DNA of 64,000 nt from Lewinella sp. JB7 (GCF_024297185.1 NZ_JANCTD010000001.1:395894-459893), one strand, 5' to 3'; positions 47,630 through 56,500 are shown, counted from the first letter of the stretch. Translations and numbers: made by a program. The notes: a model not told the origin generated them from the letters alone.

Positions 47630-47950
47630 TCGCGGGGCTCGCTGTTAGGTGGTTAGTATTTTAGTGCGTTAGGGCGCTCGCGGGGCTCGCTGGTAGGCGG
47701 TTAGTATTTTAGTGCGTTAGGGCGCTCGCGGGGCTCGCTGTTAGTACTTTAGGCTGTTAGTACGTTGGGGTGCTCGCTGGTAGGGAATAGGAGGTTAGGG
47801 CGCTCGCGGTGCTGTAGTTATGGAGGTGAAACGGCTCACTTGAGGACTTGCCAGCTAAAAGCCTAAAGTACTAACCGCCTAACCGCCTAAACTACTAACT
47901 AAAATACCCGACTAAACTACTAATTGACTAACCGCCTAACCCCTTAAACT
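47630..47950. repeat. Low-complexity repeat region with TTAG and CTAA arms
   Basis: No gene in 47626-47959. The left arm repeats GGGCGCTCGCGGGGCTCGCT three times, each followed by TTAG-rich words (TTAGTATTTTAGTGCGTTAG). The right arm (about 47855-47945) is rich in CTAA words (ACTAACCGCCTAACCGCC). The two arms are roughly complementary, so the transcript could fold into a long imperfect hairpin. A related layout occurs at 57398-57876. Possibly also a terminator for the two convergent genes. Confidence 0.7.
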
Positions 47951-47959
47951 ACTCCCCGG

Positions 47960-49114
47960 TTACACATACAGCTCCCCCTTCAGCAGCCCCCTACTGATCA
48001 CGATCTTCTGCACCTCACTCGTGCCTTCATATATCTGGGTGATTTTGGCGTCCCGCATAAGGCGTTCGACGTGGTACTCCTTGACGAAGCCGTAGCCCCC
48101 GTGGACCTGTACCGCTTCCACCGTATGCTTCATCGCGACGGAGCTGGCGAAGAGTTTAGCCATGGCCCCGGCCTGGTCGTAGTTGCCGTGGGTGTCCTTG
48201 AGCCAGGCGGCGCGGTAGACCAGCATCTTCGCCGCCTCGATGTCGGTAGCCATGTCGGCGAGCTTGAAGGCAATGGCCTGGTGGTGGGAGATAGGTTTAC
48301 CGAAGGCTTCGCGTTCCTTGCTGTAAGCGACGGCAAGTTCATAAGCACCGCCGGCAATGCCGAGGGCCTGGGCGGCAATGCCGATGCGGCCGCCGGAGAG
48401 GGTCTTCATGGCAAACTTGAAGCCGAAGCCATCGTCGCCGATACGGTTTTCCTTGGGCACCTTCACGTTGTTGTACATGATGGTGTGGGTGTCGCTACTG
48501 CGAATGCCGAGCTTATCTTCCTTGGCACCGATTTCGACGCCGTCCCAGCCCGTCTCGACGATGAAGGCGTTGATGCCCCGGTGGCCGGCGTCGGGATTGC
48601 TCTGGGCAATGACGAGGTGCACCTGGCTCGTACCCCCGCTGGTGATCCAGTTTTTGGTACCGTTGAGGAGGTAATGATCGCCCTTGTCCTCGGCCGTCGT
48701 CCGCTGGTGGGTAGCATCAGAACCGGCTTCGGGCTCGCTCAGACAAAAACTGCCGATCCACTCTCCGGTAGCGAGCTTGGTCAGGTACTTCTGCTTCTGC
48801 TCCTCGGCGCCGTAGGTTTCCAGGCCGTAGCAGACGAGGCTGTTGTTGACGGACATAATGACCGAGCAGCTGTTGTCGATCTTGGAGATCTCTTCCAGGG
48901 CCAGGACGTAACTGATGTTGTCGAGTCCGCTACCCCCGTATTCCGGACTGACCGTCATACCCATAAAGCCCAGTTCGCCCATTTGCCGGACCTGCTCGGT
49001 CGGATAAGCCATAGTGGAATCGCGCTCGATGACGCCGGGTTTACAGACTTGCTGGGCGAAATCGCGGGCGGCTTCACGCACGGCGAGCTGTTCTTCGGTC
49101 AGTTGGAATTGCAT
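47960..49114 (-). CDS. Acyl-CoA dehydrogenase
   Basis: Flavoenzyme for the first step of beta-oxidation, or of branched-chain amino-acid breakdown. The N-terminal helices begin QLTEEQLAVREAARDFA. Family signatures FCLSEPEAGSDA and the C-terminal QVHGGYGFVKEYHVERLMRD are exact. Catalytic Glu lies in IYEGTSEVQ. Length 384 aa from ATG 49114 is standard; the open frame upstream to 49237 overlaps the divergent gene and is not used. Substrate chain length not predictable. Confidence 0.95.
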   Translation of the reverse strand: MQFQLTEEQLAVREAARDFAQQVCKPGVIERDSTMAYPTEQVRQMGELGFMGMTVSPEYGGSGLDNISYVLALEEISKIDNSCSVIMSVNNSLVCYGLETYGAEEQKQKYLTKLATGEWIGSFCLSEPEAGSDATHQRTTAEDKGDHYLLNGTKNWITSGGTSQVHLVIAQSNPDAGHRGINAFIVETGWDGVEIGAKEDKLGIRSSDTHTIMYNNVKVPKENRIGDDGFGFKFAMKTLSGGRIGIAAQALGIAGGAYELAVAYSKEREAFGKPISHHQAIAFKLADMATDIEAAKMLVYRAAWLKDTHGNYDQAGAMAKLFASSVAMKHTVEAVQVHGGYGFVKEYHVERLMRDAKITQIYEGTSEVQKIVISRGLLKGELYV

Positions 49115-49235
49115 GGTGTAGGACTTTGGCCGTAAATTTAGCGAAAATTCGCTGTTTGGGTCATGTGGATGGGGGGGCAGGCGAATGTAACGTGATTTCG
49201 ACTTATCAGGCGGTGACGCGCTAACGCATACGATC

Positions 49236-50231
49236 ATGTGGAGAGATTACAAGTACCTACTGGCCTACGTCATTCCACTGGCGGGCTTTCTCGGGGTGCA
49301 CTTCGGTGGGGTCTGGTCTCCGGGTAGTCTGTACGTTGCCTTTTTGCTCCTCCCCCTGCTGGAGCTGGTCCTGCCCGCCCGTACCGGCAATCCCGCGCCC
49401 GCTACGGAAACGGTACGCGCGGCCAACCCCTTTTTCGACTGGTTGCTTTACCTCAACCTGCCCGTCCTGTATGGCATCATCGCCTACTTCTTGTTCACGG
49501 CTACTACGCGCGACCTTTCCGCCTGGGAAACGGCGGGCATGGTGGGTAACGTCGGGCTCCTGATCGGCACGACGGGCATCAACGTCGGTCACGAACTGGG
49601 GCACCGCAGCCGACCCTTCGAGCGCTGGATCGCCCAGGCATTATTGCTCACCGGACTGTACCTCCACTTTTACATTGAGCATAATCGCGGACACCACAAG
49701 CACGTTGCTACTCCCCGGGATCCCGCCACCAGTCGGCGCGGAGAGAGCCTCTATGCTTTTTGGGTGCGTAGCGTCGTGGGCGGTTACCTCAGTGCCTGGC
49801 GACTAGACCGGGCGATGATGCGCCGCTTTACGATCGTACAATTGCTTTACCTGGCGACCGTCGCCGTGGGATTCGGCTGGTCGGGATTGGCCCTGGCCGT
49901 CGGGGCGGGAGTGTTCGGTTTCCTGATGCTGGAGACCGTGAACTACCTGGAGCACTACGGATTGCTACGGCATCGGAACGAGCGGGGGTACTACGAACCG
50001 GTGCGACCCGTGCACAGCTGGAACAGCGACCACGAACTCGGGCGTATCGTGCTCTACGAACTGACCCGGCACAGCGACCACCACTACAAATCAACCCGGA
50101 AGTACCAGACGTTGCGGCGGTTTGAGGAAAGTCCCCAACTACCCACCGGCTACCCGGGCAGTATGTTGCTCGCCTTGGTTCCCCCTCTCTGGTTCAGTAT
50201 TATGGACCGTCGGTTGGAACGCTATACCTAG
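49236..50231 (+). CDS. alkB: AlkB-type membrane di-iron alkane 1-monooxygenase
   Basis: 331-aa integral membrane hydroxylase. The histidine boxes are NVGHELGHRS, HNRGHHKHV, LEHYGLLRH and HSDHHYKSTRKYQ, the last being the AlkB hallmark, preceded by WNSDHELGR. About six hydrophobic helices are visible. It oxidises terminal methyl groups of alkanes or related chains and needs rubredoxin, not found here. The gene is divergent from acyl-CoA dehydrogenase (121 bp between starts), a plausible hydrocarbon/fatty acid pair, and overlaps the next gene by 4 bp at the stop codons. Confidence 0.93.
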   Translation: MWRDYKYLLAYVIPLAGFLGVHFGGVWSPGSLYVAFLLLPLLELVLPARTGNPAPATETVRAANPFFDWLLYLNLPVLYGIIAYFLFTATTRDLSAWETAGMVGNVGLLIGTTGINVGHELGHRSRPFERWIAQALLLTGLYLHFYIEHNRGHHKHVATPRDPATSRRGESLYAFWVRSVVGGYLSAWRLDRAMMRRFTIVQLLYLATVAVGFGWSGLALAVGAGVFGFLMLETVNYLEHYGLLRHRNERGYYEPVRPVHSWNSDHELGRIVLYELTRHSDHHYKSTRKYQTLRRFEESPQLPTGYPGSMLLALVPPLWFSIMDRRLERYT

Positions 50232-50932
50232 CGCTCGAACTTACCCGCATAGTCCGCCATCGGAATGCGCCGCACCAGTTTTCCGGCCATCACGCCCCCG
50301 GCCCCGAGGTCACGGTGGTATTCGACGAGGCCAAGTCCTTCGGCGTAGATCTCGTAACCGGTGTAAGTCGGGCTGATGTCGCCGAGCGTCGGATCGCGCT
50401 GACTGACTTCCCCCTCCAGATCGAACAGGAGGGCCGGGCGCGATTCTCCCATCACGGTCAGGGTCGTATCGCCCCGGAAGCGGCGGTTCAGGGAAATGTA
50501 ATTGACGGCATCCGGATTGTCCGGTGGAATAAAGGCGATTCGGTAGCCGGTCGCCCGCCCGTCGTCGGTGTAGAAGGGAAAGCTGCGGCCGTAGAGGATC
50601 TGAGCATCAACGCGTTGCGGCTGCCCGGTAACGAGGCGGGGGTAGAGTATGAGCTGTTCCAACTGCACGCCGTCGTTGGTGATCCGTTCCCGCACGACCT
50701 GATCGGGCGACATACCGTCGGCGTAGTGGGTGGAGCTGAGGTACAGTGCGGTATCACGGTCGATGCCGAGAAAGTACCAAAAGTCCGACGGCTCGTCCGT
50801 CAACGTACCCTTATTCGTGTATTCGTACACCAGCCCGTCGGTAAGCTCGCGAACCGGGAAGTAGAAATTCCGTACATCTCGCTGGTCCGAGCAGGCTGCC
50901 AGCAACGGAAGGAAGAATAGTAATCGGTACAT
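50228..50932 (-). CDS. Lipoprotein of unknown function
   Basis: 234 aa with a short lipoprotein signal (LLFFLPLLAACSDQ, ATG 50932). The rest is beta-rich, with repeated polar strands such as LVYEYTNKGTLTDEPSDFWYF (split) and RRFRGDTTLTVMGESRPALLFD. No family recognised. Probably attached to the outer or inner membrane. Its stop overlaps the alkB stop by 4 bp. The methyltransferase gene on the same strand ends 75 bp upstream. Confidence 0.75.
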   Translation of the reverse strand: MYRLLFFLPLLAACSDQRDVRNFYFPVRELTDGLVYEYTNKGTLTDEPSDFWYFLGIDRDTALYLSSTHYADGMSPDQVVRERITNDGVQLEQLILYPRLVTGQPQRVDAQILYGRSFPFYTDDGRATGYRIAFIPPDNPDAVNYISLNRRFRGDTTLTVMGESRPALLFDLEGEVSQRDPTLGDISPTYTGYEIYAEGLGLVEYHRDLGAGGVMAGKLVRRIPMADYAGKFER

Positions 50933-51007
50933 AGTGTGCGGAAATCGGTGGGGAAAGATGCTGCACAAACGCCGGATTCACCTCCCCGAATCCTCGTTCG
51001 TCCGCAA

Positions 51008-51565
51008 TTAACCCTCTTTACGGCAATAAAGCACCCAGGCGGGGGGTAGATTGCGGTAGACACGTCGGGCGTCGACCCGACCGAATGCGCGTTCGTAGTA
51101 GCTCTTCGTTTTCAGGCTGTAGTGCACCTGGTTGTAACATCCTCCGGGGCGGAGGTTCTCGCGGGCGGCAGTAACGATCCGCTGACCCACGTCGGGGGGG
51201 AGCGCCGCGAAGGGGATGGCGGAGATGATGTGGTCGGCCTGACCCGCTCCGATCCGGTCGAGCCAGGCGCGAATGTTTTCGGCACTGTCCTGGGCGACCA
51301 CGAGGCGGGGGTCGCCAATGGCGCGCATGTCGTCGCAGAGGTCTTCGCTCACTTCGAAGGCGATCACTTTCCCCTCGGGGTGGAGGCGTTCGAGGATGTG
51401 GCGGGTAATGACGCCGTCTCCGGCTCCTAGCTCGACGATGGTGCGGGCGGTGGTGAAGTCGATGCGGTCGATGGCCGCCTGACACAGGGCGGTACCGCTG
51501 CGGGTGATGGTGCCCGTAGTGCCGATATTACGTAGGCCCTCAAGGAAAAAAGATAGGGTACTCAT
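51008..51565 (-). CDS. SAM-dependent methyltransferase, phospholipid N-methyltransferase-like
   Basis: 185 aa with motif I TIVELGAGDGVITRHIL and acidic strand VIAFEVSEDL, a layout shared by PmtA-like phospholipid methyltransferases and KsgA-like rRNA methyltransferases. The segment DHIISAIPFAALPP, lacking the NLPY signature of KsgA, favours the PmtA-like group. Start ATG 51565 gives a normal N terminus (STLSFFLEGLRNIGTTG). It lies 46 bp downstream of the E2 gene on the same strand. Confidence 0.8.
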   Translation of the reverse strand: MSTLSFFLEGLRNIGTTGTITRSGTALCQAAIDRIDFTTARTIVELGAGDGVITRHILERLHPEGKVIAFEVSEDLCDDMRAIGDPRLVVAQDSAENIRAWLDRIGAGQADHIISAIPFAALPPDVGQRIVTAARENLRPGGCYNQVHYSLKTKSYYERAFGRVDARRVYRNLPPAWVLYCRKEG

Positions 51566-51611
51566 GCGATTACGTTCCTCCCACGAAGCGCTGCGGTGGG
51601 TAAAAGGTTCG

Positions 51612-52967
51612 CTACACGTCGCTTCGTTGGGGATCGAAGGCTTCCAGGTAATCGCCGATTCGCCGCAGAAAAGATCCACCCAGGAAGCCGTCGACCACCC
51701 GGTGGTCGTAGCTCAGGCTCATGTACATCATTTGGCGGATGGCGATCAGGTCGCCGTATTCCGTCTCGACCACGGCCGGCTTTTTCCGGATGGCCCCGAC
51801 GGCCAGGATCGCTACCTGCGGCTGGTTGATGATGGGAGTACCCATCACGTTGCCGAAGGTGCCGACGTTGGTCACCGTGAAGGTGCCGTCCTGGATCTCT
51901 TCGGGTTTGAGCTTGTTGGCACGGGCGCGGCCGGCGAGGTCGTTTACCTGGCGGCTGAGTCCGAGCAGATTCAACTGGTCGGCGTTGCGGATCACCGGTA
52001 CGATCAGGTTTCCGGTCGGCAGGGCGGCGGCCATACCGATGTTGATGTCGTGCTTTTTGATGATGCGATCACCGTCGACGGAGACGTTCACCAGGGGAAA
52101 ATCCTTGATGGCCTTGGCGACGGCTTCAATGAAGATTGGCGTGTAGGTAATCTTTTCCCCGTACTTCTGCTGGAAATCGCGTTTGATGCTCTCCCGCCAG
52201 TTGACGATGTCCGTGACGTCGACTTCGATAAAGCTGGTAACGTGGGGGCTGGTGCGCTTCGAGTTGACCATGTGGTCCGCGATGAGCTTGCGCATGCGGC
52301 CCATCTCGATGATTTCGGAAGAACCGGAGGCAAGGCCGCCGGCTGGTGCGACAGGGGGGCGGGGGGGAAGGGTTGTCGCGTGGGTACCAGCCGTTGGTGC
52401 AGCCTTGCCAGGACCGGTTATGAAGCGATTATCGCGTCGCTTCAGGTAAGCCTGTATGTCTGATTTGTTTACCCGGCCGCCGTTGCCCGTGCCGGGGATC
52501 TGGTCGAGCTCAGCCTGGCTGATGCCCTCCTTGTCCGCAATAGTACGGACTAGCGGTGAATAAAAACGACCGTTTTCTGACTTTTCTGCCGTCGCTGCCG
52601 CTTTTTCGGGGGCGGGCGGGGTCGCGGGAGCCGTGGGGGCGGGGGAAGGAGCCGTCGTTTGTGGTGGGCTATCGGAGGCTGCCGTGGGTGGCGCAATGGT
52701 GGGACTGGCCGCTACCTCCGCCCCGGCCTCCGTCTCGATGAGGGCAATCACCTCACCGACGGCAACGGTGGAATCCGCCTCGTACTTGATCTCCTTTATC
52801 GTGCCGGCCACCGGCGCGGGCACTTCACTGTCGACCTTGTCGGTGGCGATCTCGAGCACCGTATCGTCTACCTCTACCCGATCACCGACCTGCTTGACCC
52901 AATTGAGGATGGTTGCTTCGATGATGCTTTCGCCCATCTTGGGCATTACGAGCTCTACTTGGGCCAT
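51612..52967 (-). CDS. Dihydrolipoamide acyltransferase (E2) of a 2-oxoacid dehydrogenase complex
   Basis: 451-aa core enzyme that carries acyl groups on lipoyl arms. A lipoyl domain has its lysine in IATDKVDSE (Lys44). An Ala/Pro/Thr linker follows, then an E3-binding domain (YSPLVRTIADKEGISQAEL...IPGTGNGGRVNKSD). The catalytic domain ends with the active-site SYDHRVVDGFLGG. One lipoyl domain fits branched-chain or 2-oxoglutarate complexes better than a typical pyruvate enzyme, but the substrate is not certain. E1 and E3 are not in the window. Confidence 0.93.
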   Translation of the reverse strand: MAQVELVMPKMGESIIEATILNWVKQVGDRVEVDDTVLEIATDKVDSEVPAPVAGTIKEIKYEADSTVAVGEVIALIETEAGAEVAASPTIAPPTAASDSPPQTTAPSPAPTAPATPPAPEKAAATAEKSENGRFYSPLVRTIADKEGISQAELDQIPGTGNGGRVNKSDIQAYLKRRDNRFITGPGKAAPTAGTHATTLPPRPPVAPAGGLASGSSEIIEMGRMRKLIADHMVNSKRTSPHVTSFIEVDVTDIVNWRESIKRDFQQKYGEKITYTPIFIEAVAKAIKDFPLVNVSVDGDRIIKKHDINIGMAAALPTGNLIVPVIRNADQLNLLGLSRQVNDLAGRARANKLKPEEIQDGTFTVTNVGTFGNVMGTPIINQPQVAILAVGAIRKKPAVVETEYGDLIAIRQMMYMSLSYDHRVVDGFLGGSFLRRIGDYLEAFDPQRSDV

Positions 52968-53051
52968 GGGGCGTACGGTTTTATGAGCGGCTGGTCAGGC
53001 CGTAATTTGGTTAGGGTGGGCAAATTTAACCCGCAGATGCGACTTACGCCC

Positions 53052-53775
53052 GTGTAGCGACGGCTTGAGCCGTCGAGCTGCTTGCAGACCATCAGCATTG
53101 CGGTCCGAACCCGTGTAGCGACGGCTTGAGCCGTCATGCTGAATCCGCAAACCCGCCAGTTAGTTTGTTGGTCAGCTAAGCTTTGCACCTCCTTTGGTCG
53201 TACAGTCGGACGGCTCAAGCTGTCCCTACAGTTGGGTCCCGTGTAGCGACGGCTTGAGCCGTCATGCTGCTTCCACCAATCTTCCCATCGTAGAGAGTGA
53301 GGGTGTTAGAAGCTATTCCTTTGGTCGTACAGTCGGACGGCTCAAGCCGTCCCTACAGTTGGGTCCCGTGTAGCGACGGCTTGAGCCGTCATGCTGCTTC
53401 CACCAATCTTCCCATCGTAGAGAGTGAGAGTGTTAGAAGCTATTCCTTCACTCGTACAGCTGGACGGCTCAAGCCGTCCCTACAGTTGGGTCCCGTGTAG
53501 CGACGGCTTGAGCCGTCATGCTGCTAACGCGGATCCTCCCATCGGGGGCATTGAAGGCGTTGGGTGCTGTTCCTTTCGTCGTACAGTCGGACAGCTCAAG
53601 CTGTCCCTACAGTTAGTGCCCGTGTAGCGACGGCTTGAGCCGTCATGCTGCTTCCACGAATTTTCCCATCGTAGAGAGTGAGAGTGTTAGAAGCTATTCC
53701 TCTAATCGTACAGTCGTACGGCTCAAGCCGTCCCTACACGCAGTGCCGGACGGCTCATGCCGTCGCTACACGTAG
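53052..53775 (+). repeat. REP/BIME-like array, left side of the RAYT gene
   Basis: Copies of GTGTAGCGACGGCTTGAGCC begin at 53052, 53113, 53241, 53368, 53495 and 53622. Most alternate with the opposite form ACGGCTCAAGCCGTCCCTAC, making head-to-tail pairs with a 127-bp period from about 53190 on. The palindromic core GACGGCTTGAGCCGTC would form a tight hairpin. The block fills the gap between the E2 gene and the transposase gene, and the last unit supplies the transposase stop codon. No other gene is seen in 52968-53765. Confidence 0.85.
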
Positions 53776-54438
53776 TAGGTAAAGGGGTACGACCGCCAGT
53801 TATTCACCAAACCTGCTTTCTCCGGATTATACAGGATGTAATACAGAATATTGTCATACGATTTGGCCGTCCGGACATAGTGGTCGTAGCTATCTTTCTG
53901 CCAGAACGGACCCTTTGTTCCGAGGTGTTCGTTCAGGTAGCGGGCTGAACCTCCCTTGATGCGTCGCATAACTTCGTGCAGGGGGCGGTAGCGGAGGGAA
54001 AGCTCCGGAATTGTCAAAAGGCGATGGTCCTCATCCGTAAGTTGATTGCCCATCGATAATAGTACGTGGACGTGATTGGGCATGATGCAGTAGGCCCTAA
54101 GTTCATACAAGTCATTGTCGAACGCATGCAGCCGTTCGGCCATGATCCGGCAAGCAACCGGATCCCGAAAATAACATCCGCTGCGCCTGCTCCGATCCAA
54201 AGTCGTATCGTACCGAAGAAAGTACTTCTTTCTAGCCCGTGCGTACGCCTGCTTCTGCCAGATGGAACACGACTGGTGCTGGAGGCGGATAGCTTGAAAC
54301 CTGCTCGTAGGAGAAGCGCAGTCCCTGCATCAGACGTAGGGGAAGAGCGTCCTTTACCCGAAACGTGACGAAGAACGTCCCACCGACCGGGGTAACGTGA
54401 GGCAATCGACTGGTGTGAAAATCGGAGAGAACGTGCAC
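53766..54438 (-). pseudogene. REP-associated tyrosine transposase (RAYT), frameshifted
   Basis: HUH-type Y1 transposase related to IS200 that acts on REP elements. The N-terminal half (54438-54232) shows the family start PHVTPVGGTFFVTFRVKDALP, in two neighbouring blocks. A second frame resumes the protein (ARKKYFLRYDTTLDRSR, upstream of the TTG at 54200) and carries the HUH motif CIMPNHVHVLL and the catalytic tyrosine region FWQKDSYDHYVR. Reading frame changes by one base near 54290-54310, so the gene is broken or read by frameshifting, or a base is miscalled. Total about 224 codons, normal RAYT length. It is flanked by REP arrays in opposite orientation. Its stop codon lies in the last left REP. 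Confidence 0.85.
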
Positions 54439-54456
54439 GGGGGAGGTTTTATGGCA

Positions 54457-54486
54457 GCATATTTAAAACATTTGTTTGAAATATGC
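54457..54486. other. A/T-rich inverted repeat upstream of the RAYT gene
   Basis: GCATATTT (54457-54464) and AAATATGC (54479-54486) form an 8-bp inverted repeat in the short AT-rich gap between the RAYT start and the right REP array. It could be the promoter or a binding site of the transposase gene; no firmer evidence. Confidence 0.35.
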
Positions 54487-54526
54487 AAATGTTGGGTTCT
54501 CTCGGTGCGGCCTGATCCCGGCATCC

Positions 54527-55013
54527 GTGTAGCGACGACTTTAGTCGTCCAGCTGTGCGGCGGGAGAGTCAGCGTCACGGCTGAAGCCGTCGTTACACGT
54601 GTAGCTGCATGGAGGGAAGAGCAGCGTCACGGCTGAAGCCGTCGCTACACGTAGAAGCTGCATGGGTGGGGAACAGCGTCACGGCTGAAGCCATCGCTAC
54701 ACGTGGAGCTGCATGGGTGGGGAGTGTCAGCATGACGGCTCAAGCCGTCGCTACACGTGGAGCTGCATGGAGGGAAGAGCAGCGTTACGGCTGAAGCCGT
54801 CGCTACATGGAGAGCTGCATGGAGGGGAGAGCAGCGTCACGGCTGATGCCGTCGTTACACGTGTAGCTGCATGGATGGGGAGCAGCGTCACGGCTGAAGC
54901 CGTCGCTACACGTAGGAATGCACGGCGGGAGAGTCAGCGTTACGGCTGAAGCCGTCGTTACGCGTGTAGCTGCATGGATGGGGAACAGCGTTACGGCTGA
55001 AGCCGTCGTTACA
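54527..55013 (-). repeat. REP array, right side of the RAYT gene
   Basis: About nine units with ACGGCTGAAGCCGTCG cores, at a period near 52 bp (for example AGCGTCACGG at 54571, 54623, 54675, 54833 and 54884). Each has a spacer AGCTGCATGGAGGG or similar. Read on the minus strand they give GTGTAGCGACGGCTTCAGCC, the same start as the left array, so the two arrays face each other across the transposase gene. One unit (54733-54755) carries the left-type core ACGGCTCAAGCCGTCG. The array ends at the stop codon of cinA. No gene is seen in 54439-55014. Confidence 0.85.
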
Positions 55014-55014
55014 G

Positions 55015-56355
55015 TTACTTCGCGGGCCGTTTGGGCTTACGGAGAGCCGGTTTTCTTCGGGCGGGTTTTTTCGCGGCAGCCTTTTTCGGGGCCGGTTTGC
55101 GAGGGGGCGTGGGCTTGTCGAGGAGCACGAGCCGTAGCAGATTCAGGGCCTGCAGCGTGGTGTACTCAATGTTGCGTTCCCGATCCTTGCCGGAGTGAAG
55201 CAACTTGGTTACGGTACGCTCGGGGGTGGCTACGGCGATCCAGATGGTGCCGACGGGTTTTTCGGGCGTGCCGCCCCCGGGACCGGCGATGCCGGAGGTG
55301 GCGATGCCGTAGTCCGCCCGCAAGCGATCACGCACGCCCTCGGCCATGGCGATGATGGTCGGTTCACTGACGGCGCCGTGTGCTTCCAGGGTAGCTGCGG
55401 GCACGCCGAGTTGGGACTCCTTGACGTCGTTGGAATAAGCGATTATGCCGCCGATAAAGTGCTTGCTGGAATCCGGATGAGCCGTGATCATCTTGCCGAT
55501 GCTGCCTCCGGTGCAGCTTTCGGCCGTGGCTACCGTTTTACTGGCTTCTTGCAGGATGCGCCCGATCACGGAGGCCAGATCGTCCTTGCCGTAACCATAG
55601 ACCAGGTCACCCAGCGCTCCCTCGATGTGATTGCGGTATTCATCAAGTTGGGATTGCAGGAGGGCCTCTACGTTGCCACGGGCACTGAGCCGTAGGCGGA
55701 CGGTACCGAGATTCGGGAGATAAGCCAGCGACATATTTTCCGGCAGCCGGTTCTCAATCTCCTCCAGGCGCTCGGCGATGGTGCTTTCTCCTTCCCCGGC
55801 CGTGAGAATGGTGACGGAGCGCAACAGGTCGGCGTCGAGGTTCCGCTTGCGGAGCCGGCGCATCACTTCGTTTTCCATCAGGTACATCATCTCGTAGGGG
55901 ACGCCGGGCATGGAGACGACGACCCGATCGTCCTTTTCCAGCCACAGGCCGGGGGCGGTACCCCGCTCGTTGACCAGGACCTTGGCGCCGGTGGGCAGTC
56001 GGCACTGATGGCGGTGGGTTTCGTTGGCTTCCCGGCCGTAGCGGCCATAGATCTTGACCAATCGCTTCCAGGTGGGATTGTGAAGACGCAGCTCGCCACC
56101 GAAGTAATCGGCCAGCACCTGCTTAGTGATATCGTCCTTCGTAGGGCCGAGACCCCCGGTCATGAGGACAATATCCGACTGCTGAAGCGCCCGGTCGAGG
56201 CCCGCCATAATGCCCTGTCGGCTATCGGCTACGGAAACGTGTTCGATCACGGTAATGCCCTCCTCGCTTAGGGCCGCGGCGAGGTAGGTGGCGTTGGTAT
56301 CGACAACCTGTCCGATAAGGATCTCGTCGCCGATGGTAAGAATGGTAGCCTGCAA
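55015..56355 (-). CDS. cinA: CinA-family nicotinamide mononucleotide deamidase / ADP-ribose pyrophosphatase
   Basis: Competence/damage-inducible protein family, involved in recycling of pyridine nucleotides. The N-terminal MoCF/COG1058 domain begins ATILTIGDEILIGQVVDTNA and includes MTGGLGPTKDDITK. The C-terminal deamidase domain shows VATAESCTGGSIGK and GIATSGIAGPGGGTPEKPVG. The 446 aa end in about 32 extra residues made almost only of Lys, Arg, Pro and Ala (after LLDKPTPP), an unusual basic tail. ATG 56355 gives the normal N terminus. The stop codon adjoins a REP array. Confidence 0.94.
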   Translation of the reverse strand: MQATILTIGDEILIGQVVDTNATYLAAALSEEGITVIEHVSVADSRQGIMAGLDRALQQSDIVLMTGGLGPTKDDITKQVLADYFGGELRLHNPTWKRLVKIYGRYGREANETHRHQCRLPTGAKVLVNERGTAPGLWLEKDDRVVVSMPGVPYEMMYLMENEVMRRLRKRNLDADLLRSVTILTAGEGESTIAERLEEIENRLPENMSLAYLPNLGTVRLRLSARGNVEALLQSQLDEYRNHIEGALGDLVYGYGKDDLASVIGRILQEASKTVATAESCTGGSIGKMITAHPDSSKHFIGGIIAYSNDVKESQLGVPAATLEAHGAVSEPTIIAMAEGVRDRLRADYGIATSGIAGPGGGTPEKPVGTIWIAVATPERTVTKLLHSGKDRERNIEYTTLQALNLLRLVLLDKPTPPRKPAPKKAAAKKPARRKPALRKPKRPAK

Positions 56356-56488
56356 AGTGTTCGGTTTTCGTTTACGGAGGACAACGTACGATTTAGCTGT
56401 ACAGTGTCAAAGGGACGATTGTTGTATTCGGTCGTCTACCGGGGGGCATTGCTCTTTAACGCAAACGTCGCGCCCGCGTTCCCGCCCG

Positions 56489-56496
56489 TACCTTTG
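56489..56496 (+). promoter_or_regulatory. -7 promoter element TACCTTTG of era
   Basis: Exact TAnnTTTG ending 4 nt before ATG 56501. It fixes the start of era and predicts an almost leaderless mRNA. The GC-rich dispersed motif CGCCCGCGTTCCCGCC lies immediately upstream (56471-56486). Confidence 0.65.
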
Positions 56497-56500
56497 CCGC

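Noticed and set aside
53052..55013. Integron attC array
   Set aside because: The hairpins are short REP palindromes beside a RAYT gene; no integrase and no gene cassettes.
56288..56500. 71-codon N-terminal extension of Era
   Set aside because: It overlaps the cinA start, has no homology, and an exact promoter box lies 4 nt before ATG 56501.
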